Notes: generated from the sequence alone by a model not told the origin. Shown: positions 9,395 to 17,271, counted from the first letter of the stretch. The stretch is DNA of 38,215 nt from Streptomyces sp. A3M-1-3 (GCF_024213665.1 NZ_JANAVP010000045.1:1-38215); one strand, 5' to 3'. Made by a program: numbers and translations.

Positions 9395-10177
9395 CTAGCG
9401 GACCCGGAACGACGCGCGGCGGGCGGTGAACAGCTCCGCCTGCCGCTCCGCCGGCAGATTGCCGAGCGCGATCAGGTGCGGGGCCTGGGCAGTCGCCTGT
9501 ACGCGGGCCGCCTCCTTCGCCGCCCAGACCGCGCGCACCGTGCCCTGCACGGCGGCGGTCGGGTACGAGGCGATGGTCTCGGCGCTGCGCACCGCGGCCG
9601 CCAGTGCCTCGCCGGGATCCGTCAGCTCAGACACCAGCCCGATCTCGTACGCCCGCTGCGCGGAGAGCCGTTCGGCCGTCCCCATCAGCGACATCCGGGC
9701 CACCTCGCCGAACGGCATCCGCTGCGCCATGGCGATCGCCTCGTACGCGCTGACCATGCCGTACGTCGTGTGCGGGTCGAAGAAGGTCGCGTCCCGGGAG
9801 GCGACGACGAACTCCGCCTCGCCGAGCAGATAGAACGCCCCGCCGCACGCCATCCCGTTGACCGCCGCGATCACCGGCTTCCACAGGTCGTTGGCCTTCG
9901 GGCCGATCGCGAGCAGCGGATCGTCGATCGAGTACGGGGAGGAGGGCTGCGGCACCTCCACCGAGCGGTCGATGCCGGTGCAGAAGGCCCTCGCTCCGGC
10001 GCCGGTGACGACGACGGCCCGTACGGAATCGTCGAAGCGGAACCCCCGCCAGGCGGCGGAGAGGTCGCGGGCCGCCGTCAGGTCGATGGCGTTGTGCTTC
10101 TCCGGCCGGTCGAGCGTGACGACCGCGACGCCGGTCGCCTTGTCGGGCTCGACCCGGATGCCTCGGACCTCGCTCAC
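9395..10177 (-). CDS. Enoyl-CoA hydratase/isomerase family protein (260 aa)
   Basis: Crotonase-fold enzyme of beta-oxidation. The N-terminal VAVVTLDRPEKHNAID, the CoA/oxyanion segment GARAFCTGIDRS and NGMACGGAFYLLGEAEFVVAS (second oxyanion-hole region) are clear. The catalytic Glu pair of classical hydratases is not obvious at HTTYGMVSA, so it may be a hydratase, isomerase or lyase of the superfamily. The GTG start (10177) overlaps the TGA of the DUF35 gene by 4 nt (GTGA), so it is the third gene of a coupled operon: Ltp, DUF35, crotonase. It is convergent with the exported-protein gene with only 7 bp between stops. It belongs to the inferred CoA catabolic regulon through the operator at 11870. 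Confidence 0.9.
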   Translation of the reverse strand: MSEVRGIRVEPDKATGVAVVTLDRPEKHNAIDLTAARDLSAAWRGFRFDDSVRAVVVTGAGARAFCTGIDRSVEVPQPSSPYSIDDPLLAIGPKANDLWKPVIAAVNGMACGGAFYLLGEAEFVVASRDATFFDPHTTYGMVSAYEAIAMAQRMPFGEVARMSLMGTAERLSAQRAYEIGLVSELTDPGEALAAAVRSAETIASYPTAAVQGTVRAVWAAKEAARVQATAQAPHLIALGNLPAERQAELFTARRASFRVR

Positions 10178-10644
10178 GGCCGCTCCAGCAGCCAGCGCGG
10201 GACAGTAATACCGGGCGTGAGCTGCGAGAACGCCACCCGCACGGGCGCGCCGATGCGCAGCCGCGCCGGATCGACGGAGTTCAGCGGCGCGTCCGGCTCG
10301 CTCACCAGGTTGCCGACGAGCCGGATGCGCGGCGCGTCGGCGAGCTCGACGACGATCGCGTTGTACGGGGCTTGCGCGGCGTAGCCGGGCAGCAGTGGCG
10401 GATGCGGCAGTACGTACGACCAGATGCGGCCGCGCCCGCTCATCCTGCGCCACTCGCTGTCGAACGACTGGCAGTGCGGGCAGCACGGCCGGGGCGGGAA
10501 GCGCAGTTCGCCGCAGTCCGCGTTCGCGCAGGCCTGGATGCGCAGCTCGCCCTGGGCTGCGTACGCCCAGAAGGGCGCGCCGTCCTCGTCGACGACGGGC
10601 GTCAGCAGGCTGTTGTCGGTGGTGGTCGCGTCAGTGGTGGTCAT
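10174..10644 (-). CDS. DUF35 Zn-ribbon/OB-fold acyl-CoA-associated protein (156 aa)
   Basis: The Zn-ribbon Cys set (ACANADC, then CCPHC, about residues 38-56) is followed by an OB-fold with GRIWSYV and an acyl-CoA-binding YNAIVVELADAPRIRLVGNLV segment. DUF35 proteins pair with Ltp-type thiolases; in actinobacterial steroid side-chain degradation the Ltp2-ChsH2(DUF35) complex acts as a retro-aldolase. Here it lies 8 nt downstream of the Ltp gene and overlaps the crotonase gene, so a physical complex with the Ltp protein is a reasonable inference. ATG 10644 was chosen because it gives the normal family length and has a GAGGAG 12 nt upstream. Confidence 0.9.
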   Translation of the reverse strand: MTTTDATTTDNSLLTPVVDEDGAPFWAYAAQGELRIQACANADCGELRFPPRPCCPHCQSFDSEWRRMSGRGRIWSYVLPHPPLLPGYAAQAPYNAIVVELADAPRIRLVGNLVSEPDAPLNSVDPARLRIGAPVRVAFSQLTPGITVPRWLLERP

Positions 10645-10652
10645 CGGTCGGC

Positions 10653-11804
10653 TCAACTCCTCAGCAGAATCGCGGAGGTGGGGACTCCCTCGCCCGCGGT
10701 GACCAGGCAGGTGGCGGCGTCGGGGACCTGGGCGGTGCTGGTGCCGCGCAGTTGTCGGACGCCTTCGGTGATGAGGTTGAAGCCGTGGACGTACGCCTCG
10801 GACAGGCCCCCGCCGCCGGTGTTGATGGGCAGCCGCCCGCCGATCTCGAGGGCGCCTCCCTCGGTGTACGCGCCGCCTTCGCCCCTGCCGCAGAAGCCGT
10901 AGCCCTCCAGGGAGAGCGGGATGAGCGGCGTGAACGCGTCGTAGATCTGCGCCACGTCGACGTCCTGCGGCCCGAAGTCGGCCTGCTTCCAGAGGTGGCG
11001 GGCGGCGGTCCAGGCGGGGCCGGTGAGGGGGTCGTCGTTCCAGTAGTTGACCATCCCGTGGTGCTGGGCGGGCAGCCCCTGGGCGGCGGAGTGGACGTAC
11101 ACCGGCTTCCGCCGGCAGTCGCGGGCGCGCTCGGCGGAGACGATGACGCAGGCCAGCGCGCCGTCGGTCTCCAGGCAGTTGTCGAAGAGGCACAGCGGCT
11201 CGCTGATCCAGCGGGCGGTCATGTACATCTCGCGGGTCAGCGGCCGCTCGTACATGATCGCCGCCGGGTTCTGGTTGGCCCGGTTCCGGCAGGCCAGGGC
11301 CACATTGAAGAGGTGGTCGCGGGTCGCCCCGTACTCGTGCATGTAGCGGCGGGCCAGCAGGCCGATCTCGTCGGCCGGGCGCAGCAGGCCGAAGGGGCGG
11401 GTCCACTGGGCGGGGGTGGGGAGCTGGACGGCGGTGTTCTTCCAGGGGCGGGGGCCCGATCCGCGCTTACGGGACCGCCAGGCGACGCCGACGCTCGCCT
11501 GGCCGGTGGCGATGGCGGAGGCGAGGTGCGCGACGGTGGCGCAGGAGCCTCCGCCGCCGTAGCCGACCTTGGAGAAGTACGTCACGTCGCCCGCGCCGAT
11601 GGCCTTGGCGACCTCGACCTCGTCGGTCTCCTCCATGGTGTACGAGGCGAACGCGTCGATCTCGGAGGGCGCGATCCCGGCGTCGTCGAGCGCGGCCAGG
11701 ATGGCGCGGCAGGCCAACGCCTTCTCGGATTCGGGGAGTTGCCTGGCGAAGGCGGTCTGGCCTATCCCGGCTATCGCTGTAGCGTCCTTGAGGGTTGCCG
11801 CCAT
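10653..11804 (-). CDS. Ltp2-like thiolase-superfamily protein, probable aldolase subunit (383 aa)
   Basis: Lipid-transfer/SCP-x thiolase-fold protein. The start MAATLKDATAIAGIGQ at ATG 11804 has a GGAGG 5 nt upstream and is preferred over an in-frame GTG at 11840. The canonical thiolase nucleophile is displaced: the loop reads GYGGGGSCATVAHL. The late GHP motif is replaced by GGGLSEAYVHGF, with Tyr where the thiolase His-Pro would be. Conserved tyrosines are the catalytic residues proposed for Ltp2 aldolases, so retro-aldol cleavage with the adjacent DUF35 protein is the preferred reading. It is divergent from the acyl-CoA ligase across a shared 15-bp palindrome. It is a paralogue of the 127-1314 protein, which keeps HPG. 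Confidence 0.9.
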   Translation of the reverse strand: MAATLKDATAIAGIGQTAFARQLPESEKALACRAILAALDDAGIAPSEIDAFASYTMEETDEVEVAKAIGAGDVTYFSKVGYGGGGSCATVAHLASAIATGQASVGVAWRSRKRGSGPRPWKNTAVQLPTPAQWTRPFGLLRPADEIGLLARRYMHEYGATRDHLFNVALACRNRANQNPAAIMYERPLTREMYMTARWISEPLCLFDNCLETDGALACVIVSAERARDCRRKPVYVHSAAQGLPAQHHGMVNYWNDDPLTGPAWTAARHLWKQADFGPQDVDVAQIYDAFTPLIPLSLEGYGFCGRGEGGAYTEGGALEIGGRLPINTGGGGLSEAYVHGFNLITEGVRQLRGTSTAQVPDAATCLVTAGEGVPTSAILLRS

Positions 11805-11869
11805 CGCCACCTCCGTGGGTCGTGTTCCGGTCTGAGCCACTGCTGACAGCCGGGAAGGCTACAGCTAAT

Positions 11870-11884
11870 CTGACGGTTAGTCAG
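11870..11884. promoter_or_regulatory. Regulon palindrome site 3 (probable TetR operator)
   Basis: CTGACGGTTAGTCAG, one base from a perfect CTGACG-NNN-CGTCAG palindrome. It is the only such site in the 104-bp gap between the divergent Ltp2-like operon and the acyl-CoA ligase gene, 24 bp before the ligase ATG. Confidence 0.8.
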
Positions 11885-11908
11885 CTACTGGTGTGGGAGG
11901 GGCTTACG

Positions 11909-13549
11909 ATGGCCGGAGAGCAGGACAGCGGTGAGGACCTCATGCGCGGGGATTTGCGGTGGGGCAGCATTCCGCGGCTGGTGCGCTCGGCCGCCGAGCG
12001 GTACGCGGAGCGCGAGGCCGTCGTGGATGGCCGTACGAGGATCACGTACACGGAGCTGGGCGAGCGGGTCGAACGCGCGGCCGCCGCCTGCATCGCATCC
12101 GGCGTCGAGCCCGGCGACCGGGTCGCGGTCTGGGCCCCCAACACCCTGGACTGGATCGTCTCGGCGCTCGGGGCGGTGTCCACGGGGGCCGTGCTGGTGC
12201 CGCTGAACACCCGGTTCAAGGGCACGGAGGCGGCGTACGTACTCGCCCGCAGCCGCGCCAGGCTGCTCTTCGTCACCGGTACGTTCCTGGGCACGTCGTA
12301 CGTCGCATCGCTGCGCCGCGCGACGGCGGAGGGGAGCGGGGACGGCCCGCTGCCCGGCCTGCCGCACCTCGAACAGGTCGTGGTCCTGGCGGACGACGCT
12401 CCCGAGAACTTCCGCACCTGGAAGGACTTCCTGGCGGGCGGGGACGGGGTGCCGGCCGCCGTGGTGCGCGAGCGCGCGGACGCGGTCCCGGCCGGGTCCG
12501 CGTCCGACATCGTCTTCACGTCGGGAACGACCGGCCGGCCCAAGGGTGCGGTGATCACGCACGCGCAGACCCTGCGCTGCTACGACGTCTGGAGCGAACT
12601 GGCGGGGCTGCGCGAGGGCGACCGCTATCTGGTCGTGAACCCCTTCTTCCACACCTTCGGCTACAAGGCCGGCATCATCGCCTGCCTGATGCGGGGCGCG
12701 ACGATGGTGCCGCAGCCGGTCTTCAACGTGGACACCGTGCTGGCCAACATCGCGGCCGAACGCATCTCCGTACTGCCCGGACCGCCGACCCTCCACCAGT
12801 CGCTGCTGGACCACCCGGCGCGCGACAGGCACGACCTCTCGGCGCTCCGGCTGGTCGTGACCGGCGCGGCGGTGGTTCCGCTGCAGCTTGTCGAGCGGCT
12901 GCGCAGCGAGCTGAACATCGCCACTGTCCTGACGGCTTACGGGTTGTCGGAGGCGAGCGGCATCGTGACGATGTGCCGCCGCGGCGACCGGGCCGAGGTC
13001 ATCTCGGCCACCTCGGGCCGCGCCATCCCGGACACGGAGGTCCGGGTCGTCGCGCCCACGGGCGCCCCGCAGCCGCCGGGGGAGGCGGGGGAGATCCTGG
13101 TGCGCGGGCACCATGTCATGCAGGGCTACTTCGAGGACCCGCAGGAGACGAAGAAGGCGATCACGCCTGATGGCTGGCTGCGCACGGGTGATGTCGGGGT
13201 GCTGGACGGGGCCGGGAACCTCCGTATCACCGACCGGATCAAGGACATGTTCATCGTCGGCGGCTTCAACGCGTACCCGGCGGAGATAGAGCAACTGCTC
13301 GGCCTGCACCCGGACATCGCGGACGTGGCGGTGGTCGGTGTCTCGGACGCGCGGCTGGGCGAGGTGGGCAAGGCGTACGCGGTCCGCCGGACCGGCTCGA
13401 CGCTGACCTCGGACGACCTGATCGCCTGGTCGCGGCGGGAGATGGCGAACTACAAGGTGCCGAGGGCGGTGGAGTTCGTGCCGGAGCTGCCGCGGAACGC
13501 GAGCGGGAAGGTGCTGAAGACGGAGCTCAGGGCGCGCCAGGGCTCGTGA
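11909..13549 (+). CDS. Acyl-CoA ligase, FadD type (546 aa)
   Basis: ANL-superfamily adenylating enzyme that activates a carboxylic acid to its CoA thioester, the likely entry step of the pathway. The P-loop-like motif VFTSGTTGRPKGAVITH, the A5 motif TAYGLSEASG, the A7/A8 region GWLRTGDVG..RITDRIKDMFIVGGFNAYPAEIE and the C-terminal catalytic Lys in PRNASGKVLK are all present. ATG 11909 has GGGAGGGG 6-8 nt upstream; an in-frame upstream start at 11795 would run through the operator and was rejected. It resembles FadD3/4-coumarate-CoA-ligase-like enzymes; the acid substrate is unknown. Its 3' end overlaps a VapC remnant on the other strand by 23 bp. Confidence 0.95.
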   Translation: MAGEQDSGEDLMRGDLRWGSIPRLVRSAAERYAEREAVVDGRTRITYTELGERVERAAAACIASGVEPGDRVAVWAPNTLDWIVSALGAVSTGAVLVPLNTRFKGTEAAYVLARSRARLLFVTGTFLGTSYVASLRRATAEGSGDGPLPGLPHLEQVVVLADDAPENFRTWKDFLAGGDGVPAAVVRERADAVPAGSASDIVFTSGTTGRPKGAVITHAQTLRCYDVWSELAGLREGDRYLVVNPFFHTFGYKAGIIACLMRGATMVPQPVFNVDTVLANIAAERISVLPGPPTLHQSLLDHPARDRHDLSALRLVVTGAAVVPLQLVERLRSELNIATVLTAYGLSEASGIVTMCRRGDRAEVISATSGRAIPDTEVRVVAPTGAPQPPGEAGEILVRGHHVMQGYFEDPQETKKAITPDGWLRTGDVGVLDGAGNLRITDRIKDMFIVGGFNAYPAEIEQLLGLHPDIADVAVVGVSDARLGEVGKAYAVRRTGSTLTSDDLIAWSRREMANYKVPRAVEFVPELPRNASGKVLKTELRARQGS

Positions 13550-13772
13550 CGGGGAGGCCGAGGGCTTCCGCGGACTCGACGAGCCGCCTGTCGTACGCGA
13601 CAAACGCCGATACGGCCGATCCCAGGCTCAGCGCGGCAGCGCAGTGCAGTGCGTCGAGGGATCGAAGGCGGGCGGTGCTGGGGAGACGGCCGGCGTGATC
13701 GAACGTGGGTGTCTTGAGCTGGATGAGCGCGCAATCCTCCAGCCAGTCGTCGGCTTCACGGATTTTGAGGTG
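13527..13772 (-). pseudogene. C-terminal remnant of a PIN-domain (VapC-type) toxin
   Basis: The minus-strand frame ending in TGA at 13527-13529 reads LRSLDALHCAAALSLG, then SAFVAYDRRLVESAEALG, then LPVTSPG, the hallmark C-terminal half of a PIN ribonuclease: the third acidic residue in LDALH and the fourth in YDRRL. About 81 residues are recognisable against roughly 130 in the family. The N-terminal strand with the first catalytic Asp is missing and no in-frame start codon exists upstream. No VapB antitoxin gene is next to it. It is judged a decayed gene whose end overlaps the ligase gene. The remaining DNA to 13910 shows no gene. Confidence 0.7.
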
Positions 13773-13910
13773 GGGCCCGCTCCCCGGGGCCGCCCGACGT
13801 TCATCCGCAGTAGCGGGACACGGCTCGCTGTCAAGGGTGCAGCGAAGCGGAATCGCGCAGCGACGCGACCGCAGGGAGCGCCCTTTACAGGGAGACGTGG
13901 CCCGCCAAAC

Positions 13911-14366
13911 TCACAAACCGGGCGGCCCCGGGTTTTGGTCCAACCTTCGCTCCTGGTCAGGGCACGCGCCGAGCTCCGCCCACACCGCCTTGCCGACTGT
14001 GAGTTCCTGGACGCCCCAGTCCGCCGCCAGCGCGCGGACGAGCAGCAGCCCGCGCCCGAACTGGTCGTCCCCGGCCGGCGTGCGCGGTGCCGGTCTGCGT
14101 TCGCCCTTCGGGTCGGTGACGACGATCCGCAGCACGCTCCCGGTCAGTAAGAGCTCGACCCGGAACAGCCGGTCCCGCAAGCAGCCGTGCAGCAGGGCGT
14201 TGGTCGTCAACTCGCTGGTGAGCAGGGCGGCGTCGTCGACCAGGGACGGGTGGCCCCATTCCGTAACTAGTCGCGCGACCCGGAGTCTGGAGAGGGGTAC
14301 GGACTCCAGGCGCGGTGGGTAGTGAGTGATGTCGTATCGGTCGGCTTCCCGCGGTGGCTTGACCAT
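13911..14366 (-). CDS. HATPase (anti-sigma/SpoIIAB-like) regulatory ATP-binding protein (151 aa)
   Basis: Bergerat-fold ATPase: the N box LLTSELTTNALLHG (about residues 49-62), the G1 box VVTDPKGE and the G2 box FGRGLLLVRALAADWG. Streptomyces carry dozens of these single-domain proteins, often beside XRE-DUF5753 and DUF397 genes, as here. They are proposed to act like RsbW-type anti-sigma kinases or partner-switch proteins; targets are mostly unknown. ATG 14366 is preceded by AAGGAGGT at an 8-nt spacing, which rules out the long upstream extension. It is divergent from the XRE gene over a 212-bp promoter region. Confidence 0.88.
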   Translation of the reverse strand: MVKPPREADRYDITHYPPRLESVPLSRLRVARLVTEWGHPSLVDDAALLTSELTTNALLHGCLRDRLFRVELLLTGSVLRIVVTDPKGERRPAPRTPAGDDQFGRGLLLVRALAADWGVQELTVGKAVWAELGACPDQERRLDQNPGPPGL

Positions 14367-14578
14367 GGACGCGCACCTCCTTGTGCGGTCGGGTGCCGGG
14401 CGGCGGTGGCGATGCCGCGTCCGCGCAGGGCGGAGCGGTGCACTTCCGCCAACTGGCGCCGCTGTGCGAGCGGTTGCTAACTCACGGTAGAGACTGGAAT
14501 ACTTCCTGTGCAAGTTGTTCGGGGGAAGATGTTCCCGGAATGGCCGCACGGTGAGTGCGAACGAGGAGGTGGGACCGC

Positions 14579-15460
14579 ATGGCTCCAAGGCGGGCGTCGG
14601 CGCTGGCCCGAACGTCAACTGTGCTGGGACGCAAGCTCGGTGGCGAGCTGCTGCGCCTGCGGGATGCGGCGGGGAGGACGCAGGCCGAGGCGGCGGAGAC
14701 GCTGAGCGCGACGGCGACGAAGGTCGTAAAGATGGAGCGTGGTTGGGTGCCGGTGCGCGATCCGGACATCAAAGCGCTCTGCGAGCTGTACGGAGTGGAC
14801 GATCGCGCACTGATCGGCGGCCTGCTGGACCTGGCGAGGGCCGACCGTGGCCGACGCAAAGCGCACGGCTGGTGGAACCAGTATCCGGAGCTGCGGGCGC
14901 AGGTCGAGTATGTGGCGCTGGAGGATGTCGCCACCCGTGTCCGAACGCTTCAAGTGGCCCTGATTCCGGGCCTGCTCCAGACGCCGGACTATGCGCGGGC
15001 CCTGCACGTGGCGGCAGGACTGTGGGACGACCCTGATGAGATCGAACGGTATGTCGAAGCCCGTATCGCGCGCCAGGAGCGGATCGCCGGCGACCGGCCG
15101 ATCCAGCTGTGGGCGGTTGTCGGCGAAGGAGTACTCCGGCATGAGGTTGGAGGCCGTGAGGCCATGCGAGCCCAACTCGACCACATGCTGAAGCTGACCA
15201 AACTTCCGAACGTGAAGGTCCAGGTGCTGCCTTACCGCGCCGGTGCTCACGCCAGCATGGCGGGGGCGTTCACTGTCATGTCGTTCGCCGAGTCCGGGGC
15301 GATGGACGTGGTCCATCTGGATACGCCCTCGTCTACCCTGTGGCTGGAGAGCGAGCAGGACACCGCGCACCACGCGGCGATCTTCGATCGCGTTGCCCGG
15401 CAAGCGCTCGCGCAGACCGACTCCCGGTCGCTCATCAGACGCGTCGTTGAGGAGATGTAG
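14579..15460 (+). CDS. XRE-family regulator with DUF5753 domain (293 aa)
   Basis: N-terminal helix-turn-helix at about residues 15-70 (LGGELLRLRDAAGRTQAEAAE, ..ATKVVKMERG) followed by the DUF5753 domain (about 95-285: YVALEDVATRVRTLQ, IPGLLQTPDYARAL, WAVVGEGVLRHEVGG, VQVLPYRAGAHASMAGAF). This is the WhiJ-like class of Streptomyces regulator, normally paired with a small DUF397 protein, which follows after 3 bp. AGGAGGT lies 8 nt before ATG 14579, so the upstream in-frame GTG at 14555 is unlikely. It probably represses a developmental or accessory target together with its DUF397 partner. Confidence 0.92.
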   Translation: MAPRRASALARTSTVLGRKLGGELLRLRDAAGRTQAEAAETLSATATKVVKMERGWVPVRDPDIKALCELYGVDDRALIGGLLDLARADRGRRKAHGWWNQYPELRAQVEYVALEDVATRVRTLQVALIPGLLQTPDYARALHVAAGLWDDPDEIERYVEARIARQERIAGDRPIQLWAVVGEGVLRHEVGGREAMRAQLDHMLKLTKLPNVKVQVLPYRAGAHASMAGAFTVMSFAESGAMDVVHLDTPSSTLWLESEQDTAHHAAIFDRVARQALAQTDSRSLIRRVVEEM

Positions 15461-15463
15461 CCG

Positions 15464-15664
15464 GTGCCCGGGTCCGAGTTCCAGTTCGTGAAGTCCAGCT
15501 ACAGCTCGGCCGGCGGCGAGTGCGTCGAAGTCGCCGCCAACATCCCCGGCACCGTCGCCGTACGGGACTCCAAGGACCCGGAGGGTCCGATACTCCGCTT
15601 CACTCCGGGAGCGTGGGGCGCCTTCCGGGCGATCGCGGCGAGCGGCGCCCTCGATCTCCCGTAG
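15464..15664 (+). CDS. DUF397 protein, WhiJ-system partner (66 aa)
   Basis: Small DUF397 protein: FVKSSYSSAGGECVEVA, then VAVRDSKDPEGPILRFTPGAW, then AFRAIAASG are the family signature. GTG start with GGAG in the end of the preceding gene; the 3-bp gap means co-translation with the XRE regulator. In known pairs the DUF397 protein binds or modulates its XRE partner. Its closeness to the following toxin-antitoxin pair (33 bp) is probably incidental. Confidence 0.92.
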   Translation: MPGSEFQFVKSSYSSAGGECVEVAANIPGTVAVRDSKDPEGPILRFTPGAWGAFRAIAASGALDLP

Positions 15665-15672
15665 CCCACTGC

Positions 15673-15690
15673 TGGTACCAGATGGTACCT
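15673..15690. promoter_or_regulatory. Tandem RHH operator upstream of the antitoxin gene
   Basis: The 8-bp palindrome TGGTACCA (15673-15680) is followed by TGGTACCT (15683-15690), with start-to-start spacing of exactly 10 bp, one helical turn. This is the geometry of ribbon-helix-helix autorepressor sites. It lies 7 bp before the antitoxin ATG, which has no Shine-Dalgarno, so the message may be leaderless and repression may block initiation directly. Confidence 0.65.
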
Positions 15691-15697
15691 TCGACGC

Positions 15698-15916
15698 ATG
15701 GCGAAGACGCAGATCAATGTGCGGATGGACGACGAGACCGCCGAGATGGCCCGGCAGGCTGCGGCCACCCGGCGGATACCGGTCAACGAGTACGTCGAGC
15801 AGCTGATCCGCAACGACAACGAGCATCTGCGGGAGCGCTTTATGGAGGGTGCTCGCCTCGTCCTCGAGGAGTACGGCGATCTGATCGACGAGCTGACCGG
15901 GGAGAACGCCTCGTGA
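15698..15916 (+). CDS. Ribbon-helix-helix antitoxin-like protein (72 aa)
   Basis: N-terminal RHH fold: the beta strand TQINVRMDDET, helix AEMARQAAATR, turn, and helix NEYVEQLIRND. The C-terminal acidic helix (ARLVLEEYGDLIDELTG) would wrap the toxin. The ATG lies directly after a tandem TGGTACC operator, consistent with autorepression. It overlaps the following Fic-like gene by 4 nt (GTGA), the usual antitoxin-first arrangement. Confidence 0.82.
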   Translation: MAKTQINVRMDDETAEMARQAAATRRIPVNEYVEQLIRNDNEHLRERFMEGARLVLEEYGDLIDELTGENAS

Positions 15917-16281
15917 TTCTTTCCGTGGATCTCGCCTGGATCCTCGATATCGCACGTGAGGCCGGCCAGGACGATCCGGCCGTCGACTACGGCGTGGCCA
16001 TCGCCGCGGTGGAGCGCCACAAGGCTGTGCTGGTCGGCCAGAGCGTCTACCGCGGCACCTATGCGAGAGCCGCGTCGTTGGCGCACACGCTCGGCCGCAT
16101 GCGGTGGCTGGAGCGGTCGAACATGAACGTTGCCGTCGCGGCTGCCCACGGGTACCTGCTCGCAGCCGGAGTGGAGGTCAAGGTTGACCGGCCAAGGATC
16201 GCCGCTCTGGTGACTGAGCTGATGAAGAGCGACTGCACCGCCCACAGCGTCGCCGCCGTCCTCAAGACCTGGGCGGTCTGA
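15913..16281 (+). CDS. Fic/Doc-like toxin component with degenerate active site (122 aa)
   Basis: The size and helical pattern match the Doc/Fic-like toxin family found with RHH antitoxins in Streptomyces: SVDLAWILDIAREAG, DYGVAIAAVERHKA, YRGTYARAASLAHTLGRM. The region matching the Fic core HxFx(D/E)GNxxR reads HTLGRMRWLERSNMNVAV: a His and an Asn are present, but the Phe, GN and Arg are not aligned, so AMP or phosphate transfer may be lost or altered. The GTG start overlaps the antitoxin stop. Family placement is from pattern memory; a different toxin fold cannot be excluded. Confidence 0.65.
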   Translation: MILSVDLAWILDIAREAGQDDPAVDYGVAIAAVERHKAVLVGQSVYRGTYARAASLAHTLGRMRWLERSNMNVAVAAAHGYLLAAGVEVKVDRPRIAALVTELMKSDCTAHSVAAVLKTWAV

Positions 16282-16285
16282 GCTT

Positions 16286-16324
16286 CCCCCGAGGCCAGGG
16301 CGCGTCAGCGCGCCGCCTCGGGGG
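16286..16324. terminator. Bidirectional hairpin terminator between Fic-like and VOC genes
   Basis: A 10-bp stem CCCCCGAGGC/GCCTCGGGGG encloses a 6-bp GGCGCG/CGCGCC stem with loop TCAG. It sits between convergent genes, and the TCAG loop contains the VOC stop codon (TCA on the plus strand). Confidence 0.7.
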
Positions 16325-17102
16325 TCAGTACCACGAACTCCGCGCCCGCGGGGTCGGTGCAGACCGCCATGCGGCCGACGCCTTCCGCGGTCTCCGGGCC
16401 CATCGAGACTCCACCGCCGTTCTCCCGTACGAGCGCGACCGTGGCATCGCAGTCCGCCGAGCCGAACACCGGGTGCCAGTACGGCCCGGTCCCGGACGCG
16501 GGGTCGGCCGGGACCTCCATGAGGCCGCCGTGCATCCGCTCCTCACCGGTGCCCGCGGGGGTCAGCAGCGTGTAGGTACCGCCGCCTCCGGGCAGCGGCA
16601 TGTCCTGGGTGGTCCAGCCGAAAATGCTGCCGTAGAAGCGCTGGGCGGCGGCCGAGTCGGTGGTGTAGAGCTCGACCCAGCTCAGGCTGCCGGGACTGTC
16701 GGCCAGCTCGATGCCCGCGTACTGGTTGGGTTCCCAGACGGCGAACTGCGCGCCCTGCGGGTCGGTGAGCTGAGCGAACCGTCCCTCGTCGGCGGGGACC
16801 TCGACCGGGGCGCTACGGACTGCGCCGCCTGCCTGCTGCACGGCCTTGACGGTGGCCTCCGCGTCGGCGGTGTTGAAGTAGATCATCCAGGCGGAGCGGG
16901 AGCCTGCCTCGGTGAGTGGTCCCACCGCACCAACCACCTTGCCGTCGAGGCGGAAGGCGATATAGCCGCCGGTGTCCTGGCCGCCGCCCGGTTCGGTCCG
17001 CCAGCCGAAGACGGCGCTGTAGAAGGCCGCCGCGGCGTCGACATCAGGGGCCCCCAGGTCGACCCAGCATGGGGAGCCGGGGACGAAGTCGGTCGTGATC
17101 AT
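16305..17102 (-). CDS. Two-domain VOC (glyoxalase fold) protein (265 aa)
   Basis: Two VOC modules, residues about 1-125 (PGSPCWVDLGAPDVDAAAAFY, VFGWRTEPGG, ending in GAQFAVWEPN) and about 130-262 (LSWVELYTTDSAAAQRFYGS, IFGWTTQDMP, ending in GAEFVVLTPEA). Same architecture as the 4280-5188 protein but without the low-complexity tail. Likely a small-molecule-binding or metal-dependent protein of unknown substrate. ATG 17102 has a plausible purine-rich upstream region. It is convergent with the toxin-antitoxin pair. Confidence 0.9.
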   Translation of the reverse strand: MITTDFVPGSPCWVDLGAPDVDAAAAFYSAVFGWRTEPGGGQDTGGYIAFRLDGKVVGAVGPLTEAGSRSAWMIYFNTADAEATVKAVQQAGGAVRSAPVEVPADEGRFAQLTDPQGAQFAVWEPNQYAGIELADSPGSLSWVELYTTDSAAAQRFYGSIFGWTTQDMPLPGGGGTYTLLTPAGTGEERMHGGLMEVPADPASGTGPYWHPVFGSADCDATVALVRENGGGVSMGPETAEGVGRMAVCTDPAGAEFVVLTPEAAR

Positions 17103-17214
17103 TGCGGTGCTCTCTTCCGTCGCGTGGGACTGTCAGCCTGGCACCCCGGCTGGGTCCTCGCGCAGCGACTCGCGGCCGCTGACCCGGATGTACGACCGGG
17201 TGATCCGGACATGC

Positions 17215-17255
17215 AGCGGCCGCGGTGGCTCCCCCTCCGGGCCACCGCGGCCGCT
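17215..17255 (-). terminator. 15-bp stem-loop downstream of the DNHAG peptide gene
   Basis: AGCGGCCGCGGTGGC and its exact reverse complement are separated by 11 nt. It lies 17 bp past the stop of the small minus-strand gene at 17272-17439, an intrinsic-type terminator without a clear T run, as is common in Streptomyces. Confidence 0.75.
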
Positions 17256-17271
17256 CCCCGTCGTACTGGCC

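Noticed and set aside
11795..11908. N-terminal extension of the acyl-CoA ligase
   Set aside because: It would read through the operator at 11870-11884 and lacks a ribosome site; the ATG at 11909 has a good one and matches family length.
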